This document shows positions 42,230-51,503 of a stretch of 64,000 nt of DNA, piece after piece. Origin of the DNA: an uncultured Sporosarcina sp. (GTDB taxonomy: Bacteria; Bacillota; Bacilli; Bacillales_A; Planococcaceae); NCBI GenBank assembly GCA_948469885.1, contig CAOKMT010000007.1, positions 35,623-99,622 on the forward strand, read 5' to 3'. The translations under genes were made by a program, and so were the position numbers. Each line of letters opens with the position of its first letter. Within the stretch, counting starts at the first letter, position 1. The notes under the pieces are model-generated. The model had not been told where the DNA came from. It made no database searches and saw nothing but the letters and a program-made list of their open reading frames with translations.

Positions 42230-42970
42230 ATGGGAAGGTTAAAAAATAAAATAGCGTTAATTACCGGCGCTGCTATGGGGCAAGGAAAAGAAATTGCAAA
42301 ATTATTTGCCTCAGAAGGAGCAACAGTTATTTTAACAGACATGAATATGGCAGGGAAAGAAACAGCAGCAGAAATTTCCAACGCGGGCGGAGATGTGAAT
42401 TTTGTACAAATGGATGTTTCGAAGTTAGCGGATTGGAACAAGGTAGCTGACTATATAAAAGACGCCTATAACAATCTGGATATACTTGTCAATAATGCTG
42501 GTATTCCAGGTAGAGGATCGATAGAGGAAATAACGGAAGATGAATGGCAGAAAGTTATGGATGTAGATGCAAAAGGTGTTTTATTTGGAATGAAATCAAT
42601 GCTACCTTTCTTGAAGAAAAGTAAGCAAGGATCTATTGTCAATAATTCATCCATATGGGCATTAGTTGGAACTGGATCAGCAGCATCTTATCACGCAGCA
42701 AAAGGGGCGGTTAGAATGTTGACTAAAACGGCTTCCATAGAATTTGCTCCATTTGGGATAAGGGTTAATTCCATCCATCCGGGACTTGTACGGACGCCTA
42801 TGACAGAGCTTTTGTTAGCAGATCCAAAGGAATCATGGCGGATTGGACCAATTGGGAGAGCCGCTGAACCAATTGAAATCGCATATGCGGCCTTATTTCT
42901 TGCCTCAAATGAATCATCCTACATAACTGGGATAGATTTGCCAGTTGATGGGGGTTACACCGCCCGTTAA
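42230..42970 (+). CDS. SDR family oxidoreductase (1)
   Basis: This 246-residue short-chain dehydrogenase has cofactor motif TGAAMGQG (12-19), Asp37 in LTDMN suggesting NAD(H) preference, NNAG (88-91), and the catalytic set Ser140/141, Tyr154 and Lys158 (SYHAAKG). It starts at ATG 42230 behind GGAGGGTG. It is the first of three SDR genes in this cluster. The substrate is unknown; secondary alcohol or dihydrodiol oxidation is usual for the family. Confidence 0.88.
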   Translation: MGRLKNKIALITGAAMGQGKEIAKLFASEGATVILTDMNMAGKETAAEISNAGGDVNFVQMDVSKLADWNKVADYIKDAYNNLDILVNNAGIPGRGSIEEITEDEWQKVMDVDAKGVLFGMKSMLPFLKKSKQGSIVNNSSIWALVGTGSAASYHAAKGAVRMLTKTASIEFAPFGIRVNSIHPGLVRTPMTELLLADPKESWRIGPIGRAAEPIEIAYAALFLASNESSYITGIDLPVDGGYTAR

Positions 42971-43048
42971 TTTAACGCCTGTTTAAAGAGATAGAAATAA
43001 ATGATGATCAGTTAATTAAAGACATTTGACTAGAAGGGATTGGTTGGT

Positions 43049-43816
43049 TTGAATTTTGATGGAAAGGTTGCCTTAATAACTGGTGCAGCTGGGGGAATTG
43101 GTAAGGAAGCGGCGCGGTTATTTAAGGAAAATGGTGCTCAATTGGTTTTGGTGGATTTGAATGAAGAAGCTTTAAAAAACATGGTAAATGAATTGGAACT
43201 AAAGGATTTTCTTTTAATTCCTGCTGATGTAACAAAAGAGGAAGATGTAAAGAATTACACAAAGCTGGCAGTTGAAAAGTATGGTAAAGTGGATATCTTT
43301 TTCAATAATGCTGGTATCGTAGGAGATTTTGCAGAAATAACAGAGGTTACGTCCGAAGACTTCAATAAAATCATTGATATAAATCTAAAAGGTGTTTTTT
43401 ACGGGTTGAAACATGTTCTGCGTGTCATGAAAGAACAAAAATCAGGTTGTATTGTGAATACCTCATCAGTTGCTGGACTTGGAGGATCACCTTCCCTTGG
43501 CCCATATGCAGCAACAAAACATGCTGTAAATGGACTAACCAAAACTGCTGCGGTGGAGGTTGCAGATGAAGGGATTCGTGTTAATGCGATTTGCCCGTCT
43601 CCTGTAGATACAGCATTGATGAGAGATCTTGATGAAGTAAAATCTCCTGAAGATTCGTCAAAAGCACGCGGCGCATATGAACAAAAAATTCCTTTAAAGC
43701 GTTACGCTACGCCAACCGAAATTGCCGAATTAGTGCTCTTTTTATGTTCTGAACAGTCGTCATTTATTACAGGAGGAGCTTATCTGATTGATGGTGGATA
43801 TACAGCTACTTATTGA
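43049..43816 (+). CDS. SDR family oxidoreductase (2)
   Basis: This 255-residue short-chain dehydrogenase has TGAAGGIG (11-18), Asp36 in LVDLN, NNAG (86-89), and catalytic Ser139/140, Tyr153 and Lys157 (PYAATKHAV). TTG 43049 (MNFDGKVALITGA) is preferred because AAGGGA lies nine bases upstream; TTG 43040 touches the ribosome-binding site. It lies 78 bases after SDR 1 and is clearly a diverged paralogue rather than a recent duplicate. Confidence 0.85.
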   Translation: MNFDGKVALITGAAGGIGKEAARLFKENGAQLVLVDLNEEALKNMVNELELKDFLLIPADVTKEEDVKNYTKLAVEKYGKVDIFFNNAGIVGDFAEITEVTSEDFNKIIDINLKGVFYGLKHVLRVMKEQKSGCIVNTSSVAGLGGSPSLGPYAATKHAVNGLTKTAAVEVADEGIRVNAICPSPVDTALMRDLDEVKSPEDSSKARGAYEQKIPLKRYATPTEIAELVLFLCSEQSSFITGGAYLIDGGYTATY

Positions 43817-43985
43817 ATTAAGGAATGACTTTAATTGAGCAAAGAAAATCGAGCGTTTAATTCTCTAATCTTTTTTTGTATACTTCTCACTTTCGTAGAG
43901 AAATAACCGGCTGATTTAATTTTGCTTGAACAAAAAAACTGTAGAGTTTAATGAATGTAAAGATACTTTACAAAAGGAGATTTCG

Positions 43986-44189
43986 ATGAAAAAGACAAAA
44001 TGGGAATGGTTTGGGGTAATTTATACAACTCTTTTATTATTATTTACAGTCCCACTGCTATTATTTGCTTTTCAATTATTTTTGAAAGTTCCTGAGATAA
44101 GGTTATATTACTATATGATTCTTTTAGTACCTATTATAGGTCTTTCTACCGGCATATATGGATTGAGAAAAACTAAGGAACAAAAATAG
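43986..44189 (+). CDS. Small two-helix membrane protein, symporter partner
   Basis: The 67-residue protein has two membrane helices (about 10-30 and 36-56) separated by a charged turn and a basic C-terminus (LRKTKEQK). AAAAGGAG lies six to seven bases before ATG 43986; the upstream in-frame ATG 43926 has none. It ends nine bases before a sodium:solute symporter, the position in which small DUF3311-like accessory proteins are often found. I infer a subunit or stabiliser role. Confidence 0.65.
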   Translation: MKKTKWEWFGVIYTTLLLLFTVPLLLFAFQLFLKVPEIRLYYYMILLVPIIGLSTGIYGLRKTKEQK

Positions 44190-44198
44190 GAGGTAGGG

Positions 44199-45683
44199 AT
44201 GATGAGTCCAACAATATATATTGTTATATTTTTATATTTACTAGCCACCTTAATTATTGGTTATTTATCCTCCAGAGACAGTACAACAGTTGATTACGTA
44301 GCAGGAGGACAAAACAATCCTTATTGGGTAGTTGGTGCGGGATATATCGCTGAGTATCTGAGTGCATCTAGTTTTTTAGGTATTGTGGGAATTATATATG
44401 TTCAGGGTTTTATGCCTAATGGAGCATACGTTGGATCAGTAATAGGATATATGGGATGTTTAGCTTTATTTGGACCGTTGCTCAGACGTTTCGGTCAGTT
44501 TACTATACCAGACTTTTTGGGAGATAGATATGATAGTAATTTTGTCCGTGGACTCTCAGCCGCTGTAATTTTTATTGGATACATATTTTATGTAACAATT
44601 CAATTTATTGGTGTCGGCTTATTATTCCAATTAATTTTTGATATCCCATATTTTGTTGCAGTTATTATTGCCGCAGGTATTGTTGGGATTTATACCCTTC
44701 TCGGTGGTATGAAGGCTACGGCTTATGTTGATGTGTTTCAACTGTTATTTGCTTGGGTCTCGGCAGGGATAATTATTACTGTAACCGTCCTTAAAGGTGG
44801 AGGAATGTATAATATTATAGGTAATATTGAAAAACATTATCCACATTTCTTTACCAGTGATGCTGGTTTAGGGGATCCTTGGGTAGTATGGAGTTTAATC
44901 TTTATTTGGATTTTCGGTACGTTAGCAAGAGCTGACACAGTTAGCCGTGTATTTTTGGCAAAAAACGAAAGAGAAGTATATAAAGCCATTCTCTTTACGA
45001 CGCCATTTATATGGGCATCTGGATTAATGTTTTTCATTCTAGGGATGGCAGGCAGATCTTTACTTCCGGGTTTAGAGGGAGTAGAAGCGGAAACAATTTA
45101 TTTAATCGCTGCACAAGAGTGGGTTCCACCTGTTATTACGGGTATCGCTTTCGCAGGGCTACTTTCAGCGGCACAATCAACAGCGAGTGGACAACTAATG
45201 GTTTCTTCTTTAGCTGTTGGAAGAGATATCTATGGAAAGTTCTTAGGTGAAAAAATTAAAAAGAGAAAAATTACTGAAGAAGAAATGATCAAAATGACTA
45301 AGATTGTATTAGTCGTAATGGTTCTCTTAACAATGGGTGTTGCATTAATGAGGCTTTCATGGATAACTACTTTTGCCAATTTATCCGCAGCTACAACAGG
45401 ACCAGCTTTCTTAGTTACGTGGCTAGGAGGATTTTTCTGGAAAGGATCTACAAAACAAGGAGCTGCGAGTGCTTTAATCGTTGGTGCGTTGCTAGGTAGC
45501 TATACATTCCTATTTGGTTTCTCTATTCCAGCTGCACCGTGGTTAGTAGGTCCAGTTTTTACGCTGATTGTTACGGCAACTGTTTTCATCGTTGTATCTA
45601 AATTTACCAAGACAACAGAAAATTCATTAAAAGTTTATGATAGCATTGTCGAAAAAAGAAGACAAAAAGCAAAAGTGGGTTAA
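44199..45683 (+). CDS. Sodium:solute symporter family protein
   Basis: This 494-residue SSS-family transporter has about 13 membrane helices. Family features include YVAGGQNNPYWVVGAGYIAEYLSASSFLG in the first helices and GIAFAGLLSAAQSTASGQLMVSSLAVGRDIY, the conserved sodium-site region. AGGAGG lies five bases before ATG 44199 and eight before a second ATG at 44202, so either may be used. It probably imports the substrate of the catabolic cluster, most likely a carboxylate, though specificity cannot be read from sequence. Confidence 0.9.
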   Translation: MMSPTIYIVIFLYLLATLIIGYLSSRDSTTVDYVAGGQNNPYWVVGAGYIAEYLSASSFLGIVGIIYVQGFMPNGAYVGSVIGYMGCLALFGPLLRRFGQFTIPDFLGDRYDSNFVRGLSAAVIFIGYIFYVTIQFIGVGLLFQLIFDIPYFVAVIIAAGIVGIYTLLGGMKATAYVDVFQLLFAWVSAGIIITVTVLKGGGMYNIIGNIEKHYPHFFTSDAGLGDPWVVWSLIFIWIFGTLARADTVSRVFLAKNEREVYKAILFTTPFIWASGLMFFILGMAGRSLLPGLEGVEAETIYLIAAQEWVPPVITGIAFAGLLSAAQSTASGQLMVSSLAVGRDIYGKFLGEKIKKRKITEEEMIKMTKIVLVVMVLLTMGVALMRLSWITTFANLSAATTGPAFLVTWLGGFFWKGSTKQGAASALIVGALLGSYTFLFGFSIPAAPWLVGPVFTLIVTATVFIVVSKFTKTTENSLKVYDSIVEKRRQKAKVG

Positions 45684-45770
45684 CAACCTAAATTTTAATT
45701 TCAATAGAAAGATGGGAATTCAGAATAATCAAGACGATTGAAAATTAAACTGGAACAGGATGAGATTGTT

Positions 45771-46505
45771 ATGAGATTAAAAAACAAAGTCGCGATTATA
45801 ACAGGAGCCGCAGCTGGTATAGGAAAAAGTGTTGCGGAAAAATTTGCTGGAGAAGGTGCTACCGTTGTTCTAGCTGACCTTCCCCACACGGCAGGGACTG
45901 AAGTCGCAAAGGGAATCGAGGACAAAGGTGGAAAGGCACTATTTATTCCTACAGATATTACAAAAAAGGATGAAGTAACAAATCTAGTTAAAAAAACAAT
46001 AGATAACTTTAAAACAATAGATATTTTACACAATAACGCAGGTGTTGCTATGCCTATTACTTCCTTGGAAGAGGTAGATGACGATACTTTTCAAAGGATT
46101 ATGGATGTGAATGTAAAGGGCGTTTTTTGGGGGATACAGGCAGTTATCCCCTATATGAAGGAAGCGGGTGAAGGGGTTATATTATGCACTGGCTCTACCT
46201 CCGCAATCCGCCCTCGTTCTGGGCTAAACATCTATTGTGCATCAAAGGGGGCAGCAGTTACGTTAGCAAAATCTATGGCTCTTGAGCTTGCCTCCTTTGG
46301 AATTAGGGTAAATACCATTAATCCCGTGGCGACGGATACTGGAATGATTGATAATGAGCAACGTGAAAAGTTCATTAAAACAATACCTCTTGGACAGTTA
46401 GCCCAACCGATCGATATGGCGAATGCAGCATTATTTTTAGCTTCGGATGATGCCAAAATGATTACTGGGGTAGAGATAGAGGTAGATGGCGGAAGATGTA
46501 TCTGA
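45771..46505 (+). CDS. SDR family oxidoreductase (3)
   Basis: This 244-residue short-chain dehydrogenase has TGAAAGIG (11-18), Asp36 in LADLP, HNNAG (87-91), and catalytic Ser142, Tyr155 and Lys159 (IYCASKG). ATG 45771 is chosen for its canonical start MRLKNKVAIITGA; the upstream ATG 45738 lacks a good ribosome-binding site. It is the last gene of the co-directional run that starts at the bicupin and is followed by a terminator. Confidence 0.87.
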   Translation: MRLKNKVAIITGAAAGIGKSVAEKFAGEGATVVLADLPHTAGTEVAKGIEDKGGKALFIPTDITKKDEVTNLVKKTIDNFKTIDILHNNAGVAMPITSLEEVDDDTFQRIMDVNVKGVFWGIQAVIPYMKEAGEGVILCTGSTSAIRPRSGLNIYCASKGAAVTLAKSMALELASFGIRVNTINPVATDTGMIDNEQREKFIKTIPLGQLAQPIDMANAALFLASDDAKMITGVEIEVDGGRCI

Positions 46506-46710
46506 AGGAATTTGACGGTCCCAAGAGGAAAGGTACCTTTTGTTGATATGGCAATGTTCATATCTTTATTTGTAAAGAGACGTATGGTATATGATTCAAT
46601 ATGGGGTCGAATCAGGATTTAGCGATTTGCTGGTAGTACCCCTAATAACAAGACAAAACATATGCTAAGTAATTTGTTCAGATAACCACCGTTATATAGA
46701 CAAGTTACCC

Positions 46711-46749
46711 AGCTCGCCTTATTCAACATTTAAGCGGGCTGTTTTTTTA
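46711..46749 (+). terminator. Rho-independent terminator of the catabolic run
   Basis: AGCTCGCCTTA pairs with TAAGCGGGCT, with wobble and one bulge, and is followed by GTTTTTTT. Confidence 0.75.
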
Positions 46750-46751
46750 TT

Positions 46752-46811
46752 AAGTAAGCGTCCAATAATGCCTACCTGAAACACTAGGTGGGCATTATTG
46801 GACGCTTACTT
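46752..46811. repeat. 26-bp near-perfect inverted repeat
   Basis: The arm at 46752-46777 (AAGTAAGCGTCCAATAATGC...) is the reverse complement of 46786-46811 except for one G-U position; the loop is eight bases. It lies three bases after a terminator. It may be a second bidirectional terminator or a relic of a mobile-element end. Confidence 0.85.
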
Positions 46812-47241
46812 TTCTATGTCTAGAAGTAGAAAGCATGGCGTATTTGCAGTTACACCCCATCGTTTTTACAGTATTTATCTATCATACCTGAAAAGTAGGA
46901 AAGAGCCCCATTTCTTTAAAGGGTATTTTTACGTTAATATAGAATAATTAAATAGACTATATATTCCGAAAAACATTAACAGGATTGAATCCATTATTCA
47001 AGTATCCAATGAAAAAAGAAGCACACGATTACAGGAAACGACCATTAAGCAATTAGAAGAAAGCTATGCTCAGTAATTATCAAGTCCAGCCTGAAAGGAA
47101 AGGAGGTGGTAAGGAGAATTGTACCGATACCAGGTGTCCCCCCTGGTTCAATTTAAAACCATTTAGTCGATACAAAAATAACGGTTAAGGAGAGTCTAAT
47201 TCGACGAATGGCGGAAGTTTAATATTTTGAGGAGGGTGAAA
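46812..47241. other. Gene-poor spacer before the iron-type ADH
   Basis: No complete gene is seen. At about 46985-47076 an open stretch encodes ESIIQVSNEKRSTRLQETT and ends LEESYAQ followed by a stop, which looks like the end of a lost coding sequence of unknown family. GGTGTCCCCCCTGG near 47132 has no clear role. The ADH ribosome-binding site GAGGAGGG is at its right end. Confidence 0.3.
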
Positions 47242-48414
47242 ATGAGTAGGATTAGAAACACGGAGTTTTCAGCAAAAACAACACTGTTCACTGGATCTGG
47301 AAGTATCAATTTTCTTGCTGAGGAATTGAAAAAGGATGATTACAACAACTTACTTATTATAACAGATAAAGGAATTAAAAACTCTGGAATTTTAGAAAAA
47401 GTTGAATCAATCCTTAAATCAATAGACCTTGAAACTTTGGTGTATGATGATGTAAAACCAAACCCAAGTGTCTCTGCAACAAATGAGGCGTATGAAAAAT
47501 ATAAACATAAAAATATAAAAGGTATCCTTGCTGTTGGTGGGGGGAGTGTCATGGACGCTGCAAAGGCAGTAGCCGTCTTACTGACTAATGGCGGATCAAT
47601 TGCTGATTATTTTGGGGTTGACCAATATGGAAATGAACCTATTCCTCTATTTGCCGTTCCAACGACAGTGGGGACTGGTAGTGAAGCTGGACGCGCTTCA
47701 GTAATAACAGAAGATACCTCAAATCTTAAAACTAAAAAACTTGTTATTGGTAAATCACTTTTTCCAAAAGCAGCGTTTTTAGATGGTGAATTATTAATAG
47801 GAATGCCTGGATCGCTAGTTGCATCTACTGGAATGGATGCATTAACACATGCCATTGAAAGCTACTTATCAAGAAAGGGTTCTGTAGTTACCGATGCATT
47901 AAACATACATGCTGTAAAAGTCATTGGTGAATCAATTTTACAGGCCTCAGCAAATACAGATAATGAAGAAGCAATGAATAACATGATTCAGGCAAGCACA
48001 GCAACAGGTATTGGAATGTCAAATGGAGGATTAGGATTGGTACATGCAATTTCACATGCAATTGGTGCACAGTACGATGCTCCACATGGAATTGTAAATG
48101 CGATTCTTTTACCTTATGTTCTAGAGTTTAATTGGATAGCAAACCCACATAAATTTGCGGATATAGCTCAAGCACTTCGTGTTAATACGTGGGGAATGCC
48201 CATAGAAAAAGCGGCGAAAGCGGCTGTTGAAAGGGTAAAAGAGCTTACTACCGAAATTGGAATACCAGAAAAGCTAAGTGAAATAGGCATAGATAAAAGT
48301 AATATTGATGTACTAACAGATATTGCATTTAATGATGATCTATATATGATGGCAAATCCTAGGAAAGCCACAAAAGATGATATCTATAAAATATTAGAGA
48401 AAGCAATTGGTTAA
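47242..48414 (+). CDS. Iron-containing alcohol dehydrogenase
   Basis: The 390-residue group III (Fe-type) alcohol dehydrogenase has the NAD-binding GGGSVMDAAKA (99-109), TTVGTGSE (141-148), and metal ligands Asp199, His203, His268 and His282 (GMDALTHAIESYLS; GLVHAISHAIG; APHGIVNAILLP). GAGGAGGG lies seven bases before ATG 47242. The superfamily includes maleylacetate reductases, which is of interest beside a ring-cleavage-like gene set, but the motifs here are those of general Fe-ADHs. A decayed aldehyde dehydrogenase follows. Confidence 0.9.
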   Translation: MSRIRNTEFSAKTTLFTGSGSINFLAEELKKDDYNNLLIITDKGIKNSGILEKVESILKSIDLETLVYDDVKPNPSVSATNEAYEKYKHKNIKGILAVGGGSVMDAAKAVAVLLTNGGSIADYFGVDQYGNEPIPLFAVPTTVGTGSEAGRASVITEDTSNLKTKKLVIGKSLFPKAAFLDGELLIGMPGSLVASTGMDALTHAIESYLSRKGSVVTDALNIHAVKVIGESILQASANTDNEEAMNNMIQASTATGIGMSNGGLGLVHAISHAIGAQYDAPHGIVNAILLPYVLEFNWIANPHKFADIAQALRVNTWGMPIEKAAKAAVERVKELTTEIGIPEKLSEIGIDKSNIDVLTDIAFNDDLYMMANPRKATKDDIYKILEKAIG

Positions 48415-48569
48415 ATTATCGTTAGAGTTTTGTGATAAATAAAGCATAGATTAACACACTACGATGGAATTTCATATGTGATTTAAGTAATGAAAGTGTC
48501 TGATCTTTTTAAATGGAGCAAGCTACTTACTAATGATAGGTTGTAAACGATGTTAAAGGAAAAATACTT

Positions 48570-48965
48570 AAAATATTTAACCCACGAACGGAGAAGTACT
48601 AGTATACGTTAGTGAAAAAAAGAAGGAAGCCGCACATCAAGCGTTTCTTGCAATAAAGACATCATTGAAGGATGGACCTTGGTTGAACATAAGCACTGCT
48701 GAACGGGGGCACCCCCTGTATAAGTTTTCTGGATTAATTGGAATAAAAATACAAATGCAGAGATCGTATCTCTGTATAATGGGAAATCGATTCATGAAGC
48801 AGTGGAATCTGAAATGTGTATGGCTATTTGTCAGTTTAGATATTTTGCTGGATGTATAACAAAATATGTAGGTCAGACCGTTTCTGTTTCAAGATTATAT
48901 TAAAATTATTCGCGTCATGAGCCAGTAGGATTAGTGGGTAAATTATCCCTTGGAATTTTCCTATA
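48570..48965 (+). pseudogene. Aldehyde dehydrogenase fragment, frameshifted
   Basis: Translation in one frame gives TNGEVLVYVSEKKKEAAHQA, then SLKDGPWLNISTAER. After a frameshift near 48740 another frame gives AEIVSLYNGKSIHEAVESEM, FRYFAGCITKYVGQTVSV and, after an internal stop, HEPVGLVGKLSLGIF. These are the ordered N-terminal motifs of NAD-dependent aldehyde dehydrogenases (DNGKPIREA, RYYAGWADK, REPVGVVGQI). The catalytic part is missing. It once followed the alcohol dehydrogenase, as in an alcohol-to-acid oxidation module. Confidence 0.8.
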
Positions 48966-49050
48966 TCAATGCTCGCCTAGAGAATTTAAATTATAAAATC
49001 CAACTGAAAAGTTAGATTACCTTTTTACTATATTCCTAGGAGGAATAAAA

Positions 49051-50634
49051 ATGAAATTTAAAAATTTCGTTAAAAGAATGTCCTTTTTAATATTAGTAAT
49101 GGTCCTATTCGGATGCACGCAGGAAGAAGAAGGCACTATACCTGCTAAAACATCCAGTGAGGGAAATGAAGTGAGTGAAGGAGAATTACGAATGGCGATT
49201 CCGGCTCAGCCTTCGACACTAGATCCACGGATGAGTTCTATGATTGTATTAAGAGACACAACGAGAAGTATTTACGAAACTTTAGTCACTCTAGACTCTA
49301 AGTATGACGTTGCACCAATGTTGGCTGAATCGTTTGAACAAAGTGAAGATGGAAAGACATATACATTCTACTTAAGGGAAGGTGTCAAATTCCATAATGG
49401 AAAAGAAATGACAGCAGAAGATGTTGTAGCTTCAATGAATTCATGGAAGGACAAGGCAATGCAAGGACGTATGCTTTTAAAGGAAGCAACCTTTGAAAAA
49501 AAAGATGATTATACAGTTGTTTTAAACATGAAAGAACCTTCTGGGTTAGTATTGTCTGTGTTAGCTGCGACCAACGAGCCCCCTGCAATAATACCTAAAG
49601 AAGTAATTGAATCTGAGGGACCATCAGGTGTGAAAGAATATATAGGAACAGGCCCCTTTAAATTCGTTGAATGGAAAGCGGACCAGTATATTCATCTGAC
49701 TAAATTCGAGGATTATCAACCGTTAGATTCCCCGGCAGACGGATTAGCTGGTAAGAAAGAAGCTTTAGTAAATGATGTCTATTTTGACTTTGTCCCAGAT
49801 TCCTCCACGCGACTAAATGGTATTAGAACAGGCCTGTACGATATTGCATCAGAAATGCCATATGAAAATTACAAAGAGTTTAAGGATGACCCGGAATATA
49901 AAACACTCGCACCTTTTAATGATATTCAGTATCTAGTCTATGAGAAACAAGAAGGAATATTTTCCGATGTACGAATAAGGCAGGCAGTCAATTTAATGTT
50001 GGATGCTGAAGAAATATCAGTGGCTTCTGTTTCGGGTATTAAAGATCTTTATAGATTAGATTCTAGTTATATGCTAGAAGAACAAGAAAAATGGCACAGT
50101 GATGCAGGAAAAGAATTTTACAATCAAAATAACATGGAAGAAGCCAAGCGGTTATTAGAAGAGGCGGGCTACGATGGCGAGGAAATTGTATTTATTACTT
50201 CGCGAGATTACGACCATGTTTATTATTCTTCAATTGTGATTCAACAGAAATTAGAGGAAATTGGAATGAATGTAAAATTGGAGGTTTACGACTGGGCTAC
50301 AGTCATCAATAAACGTACGGAACCAAAAAACTGGGATTTGTTTTTTTCTGGATTTCCCATTGTTAATACTCCAATTGAATTGTTAGCTTTTACTTCAGAA
50401 TATTACAAGGATCATAACAATACGAAAGCAGAGCAACTGTATGAGGACATTAAAAATTCTTCAACCGAACAAGAAGCAAAAAAGAGTTGGGATGAATTAC
50501 AAAGATATGCTTGGGAATACCTACCTGTAACTAAAATAAGTGACTTCGCTAGGGTTACTGTTACAACCAGTGGAGTAGAGGGTTTTACGGATTTTAGCGG
50601 ACCAGTTCTTTGGAATACTAAAAATGTGAAATAA
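49051..50634 (+). CDS. ABC transporter substrate-binding lipoprotein, family 5
   Basis: The 527-residue protein has a lipoprotein signal (MSFLILVMVLFGC, lipobox Cys at about 24) and the family 5 solute-binding fold for peptides, nickel or opines: LRMAIPAQPSTLDPRMSSM, YETLVTLDSKYDVAPMLAESFEQSEDGKTYTFYLREGVKFHNG, and GTGPFKFVEW. Lgt would lipidate it. AGGAGG precedes ATG 49051. No permease or ATPase genes lie nearby, so it is an orphan component, either serving a system elsewhere or left by deletion. Confidence 0.88.
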   Translation: MKFKNFVKRMSFLILVMVLFGCTQEEEGTIPAKTSSEGNEVSEGELRMAIPAQPSTLDPRMSSMIVLRDTTRSIYETLVTLDSKYDVAPMLAESFEQSEDGKTYTFYLREGVKFHNGKEMTAEDVVASMNSWKDKAMQGRMLLKEATFEKKDDYTVVLNMKEPSGLVLSVLAATNEPPAIIPKEVIESEGPSGVKEYIGTGPFKFVEWKADQYIHLTKFEDYQPLDSPADGLAGKKEALVNDVYFDFVPDSSTRLNGIRTGLYDIASEMPYENYKEFKDDPEYKTLAPFNDIQYLVYEKQEGIFSDVRIRQAVNLMLDAEEISVASVSGIKDLYRLDSSYMLEEQEKWHSDAGKEFYNQNNMEEAKRLLEEAGYDGEEIVFITSRDYDHVYYSSIVIQQKLEEIGMNVKLEVYDWATVINKRTEPKNWDLFFSGFPIVNTPIELLAFTSEYYKDHNNTKAEQLYEDIKNSSTEQEAKKSWDELQRYAWEYLPVTKISDFARVTVTTSGVEGFTDFSGPVLWNTKNVK

Positions 50635-50643
50635 TTAATTCTG

Positions 50644-50672
50644 CCTACCACTTTTGAGTGGTAGGTGGTATT
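50644..50672 (+). terminator. Hairpin after the binding-protein gene
   Basis: CCTACCACT pairs with AGTGGTAGG around a four-base loop nine bases after the stop codon. The T-tract (TATTCTATT) is weak. Confidence 0.6.
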
Positions 50673-50901
50673 CTATTAGTTCCGGAAATAAAAAAGGCGG
50701 ATGAATAGATGATTACTACTTAACGGTTACATTGCAAAACGTATAGTGGGTTGTCCTTAATTTTACATAAGTGTATGTTACTAGTTTCTTTTTGTTTTAT
50801 ATTTTCTGATGCCATACTTTTGATCTAATTACTCCAATGTCACACTAGCGAAAAAACATACCTGGAGTTTAACTTTTCGCTAAGAAATCCTTGTGTTAAA
50901 T

Positions 50902-50937
50902 AAAAGTATCTGTGTTGTCACACACAGGTACTTTTTT
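50902..50937 (+). terminator. Rho-independent terminator-like hairpin
   Basis: AAAAGTATCTGTGT pairs with ACACAGGTACTTTT (two wobble positions) and is followed by TT. No gene immediately upstream explains it. Confidence 0.6.
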
Positions 50938-51503
50938 ATATCCCTTCCTATATAACTAACACCCAGTTTGGAGCTGCCGGTTGTAGAATAGCCTCTGAAA
51001 CACGATTCTTATGTGCAATGTGCAATAACATTTCCGATGACAGCCGAAATTGGGTCAATCGATTGCTGCCTCGTGGTCATAAGTGTGGAAATGTCTTCGA
51101 ACGTTTTTTCTGTATGTTCTACGACAGCTTCTTGACAACTAAAGTTTTCCTTTGTGCTCCATATTCAAGTAAAGGACTCTTAGTAGTTCTTTGTTCTCCG
51201 TTTTCAATTGTATTGATTGTAAGACCAATAGGGATTTTTAACTGAGCAGGATTGTACATGGAATACATTTTGTATGGTAAATGTGGGTATCCTTTAAATA
51301 GTACTTTTTTTCTTTGTCGGCAGGTACGAGTTTGTCCACTATATTGATCATTGAGCGTTAACGCTAAAGAATAAAGTTTTTGGATTTCATGAAATTCAAT
51401 TTCAAAGGCTCCGCTCACTATTAAACTGTCTCGCATACTAGTCATCTACATTTTTAGTCGGCAATTGGGCAATGGTCTTATCCAATCTTATAAGGTTAAA
51501 GTG
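50938..51503. other. Spacer without a recognised gene
   Basis: The longest open frame is on the minus strand, 51119-51445 (108 codons, with EIEFHEIQKLYSLAL and YPHLPYKMYSMYNPAQLK). It has no clear ribosome-binding site and I recognise no family. It may be a decayed gene. The right end leads into the leader of the efflux gene. Confidence 0.3.

Noticed and set aside
46812-47100. C-terminal fragment of a regulator (ESIIQVSNEKRST...)
   Set aside because: Only about 30 residues are open and no family motif is present, so no pseudogene call is justified.
51119-51445. Minus-strand 108-codon frame as a competence-type or transposase gene
   Set aside because: No convincing match to ComK or to any transposase motif, and no ribosome-binding site.
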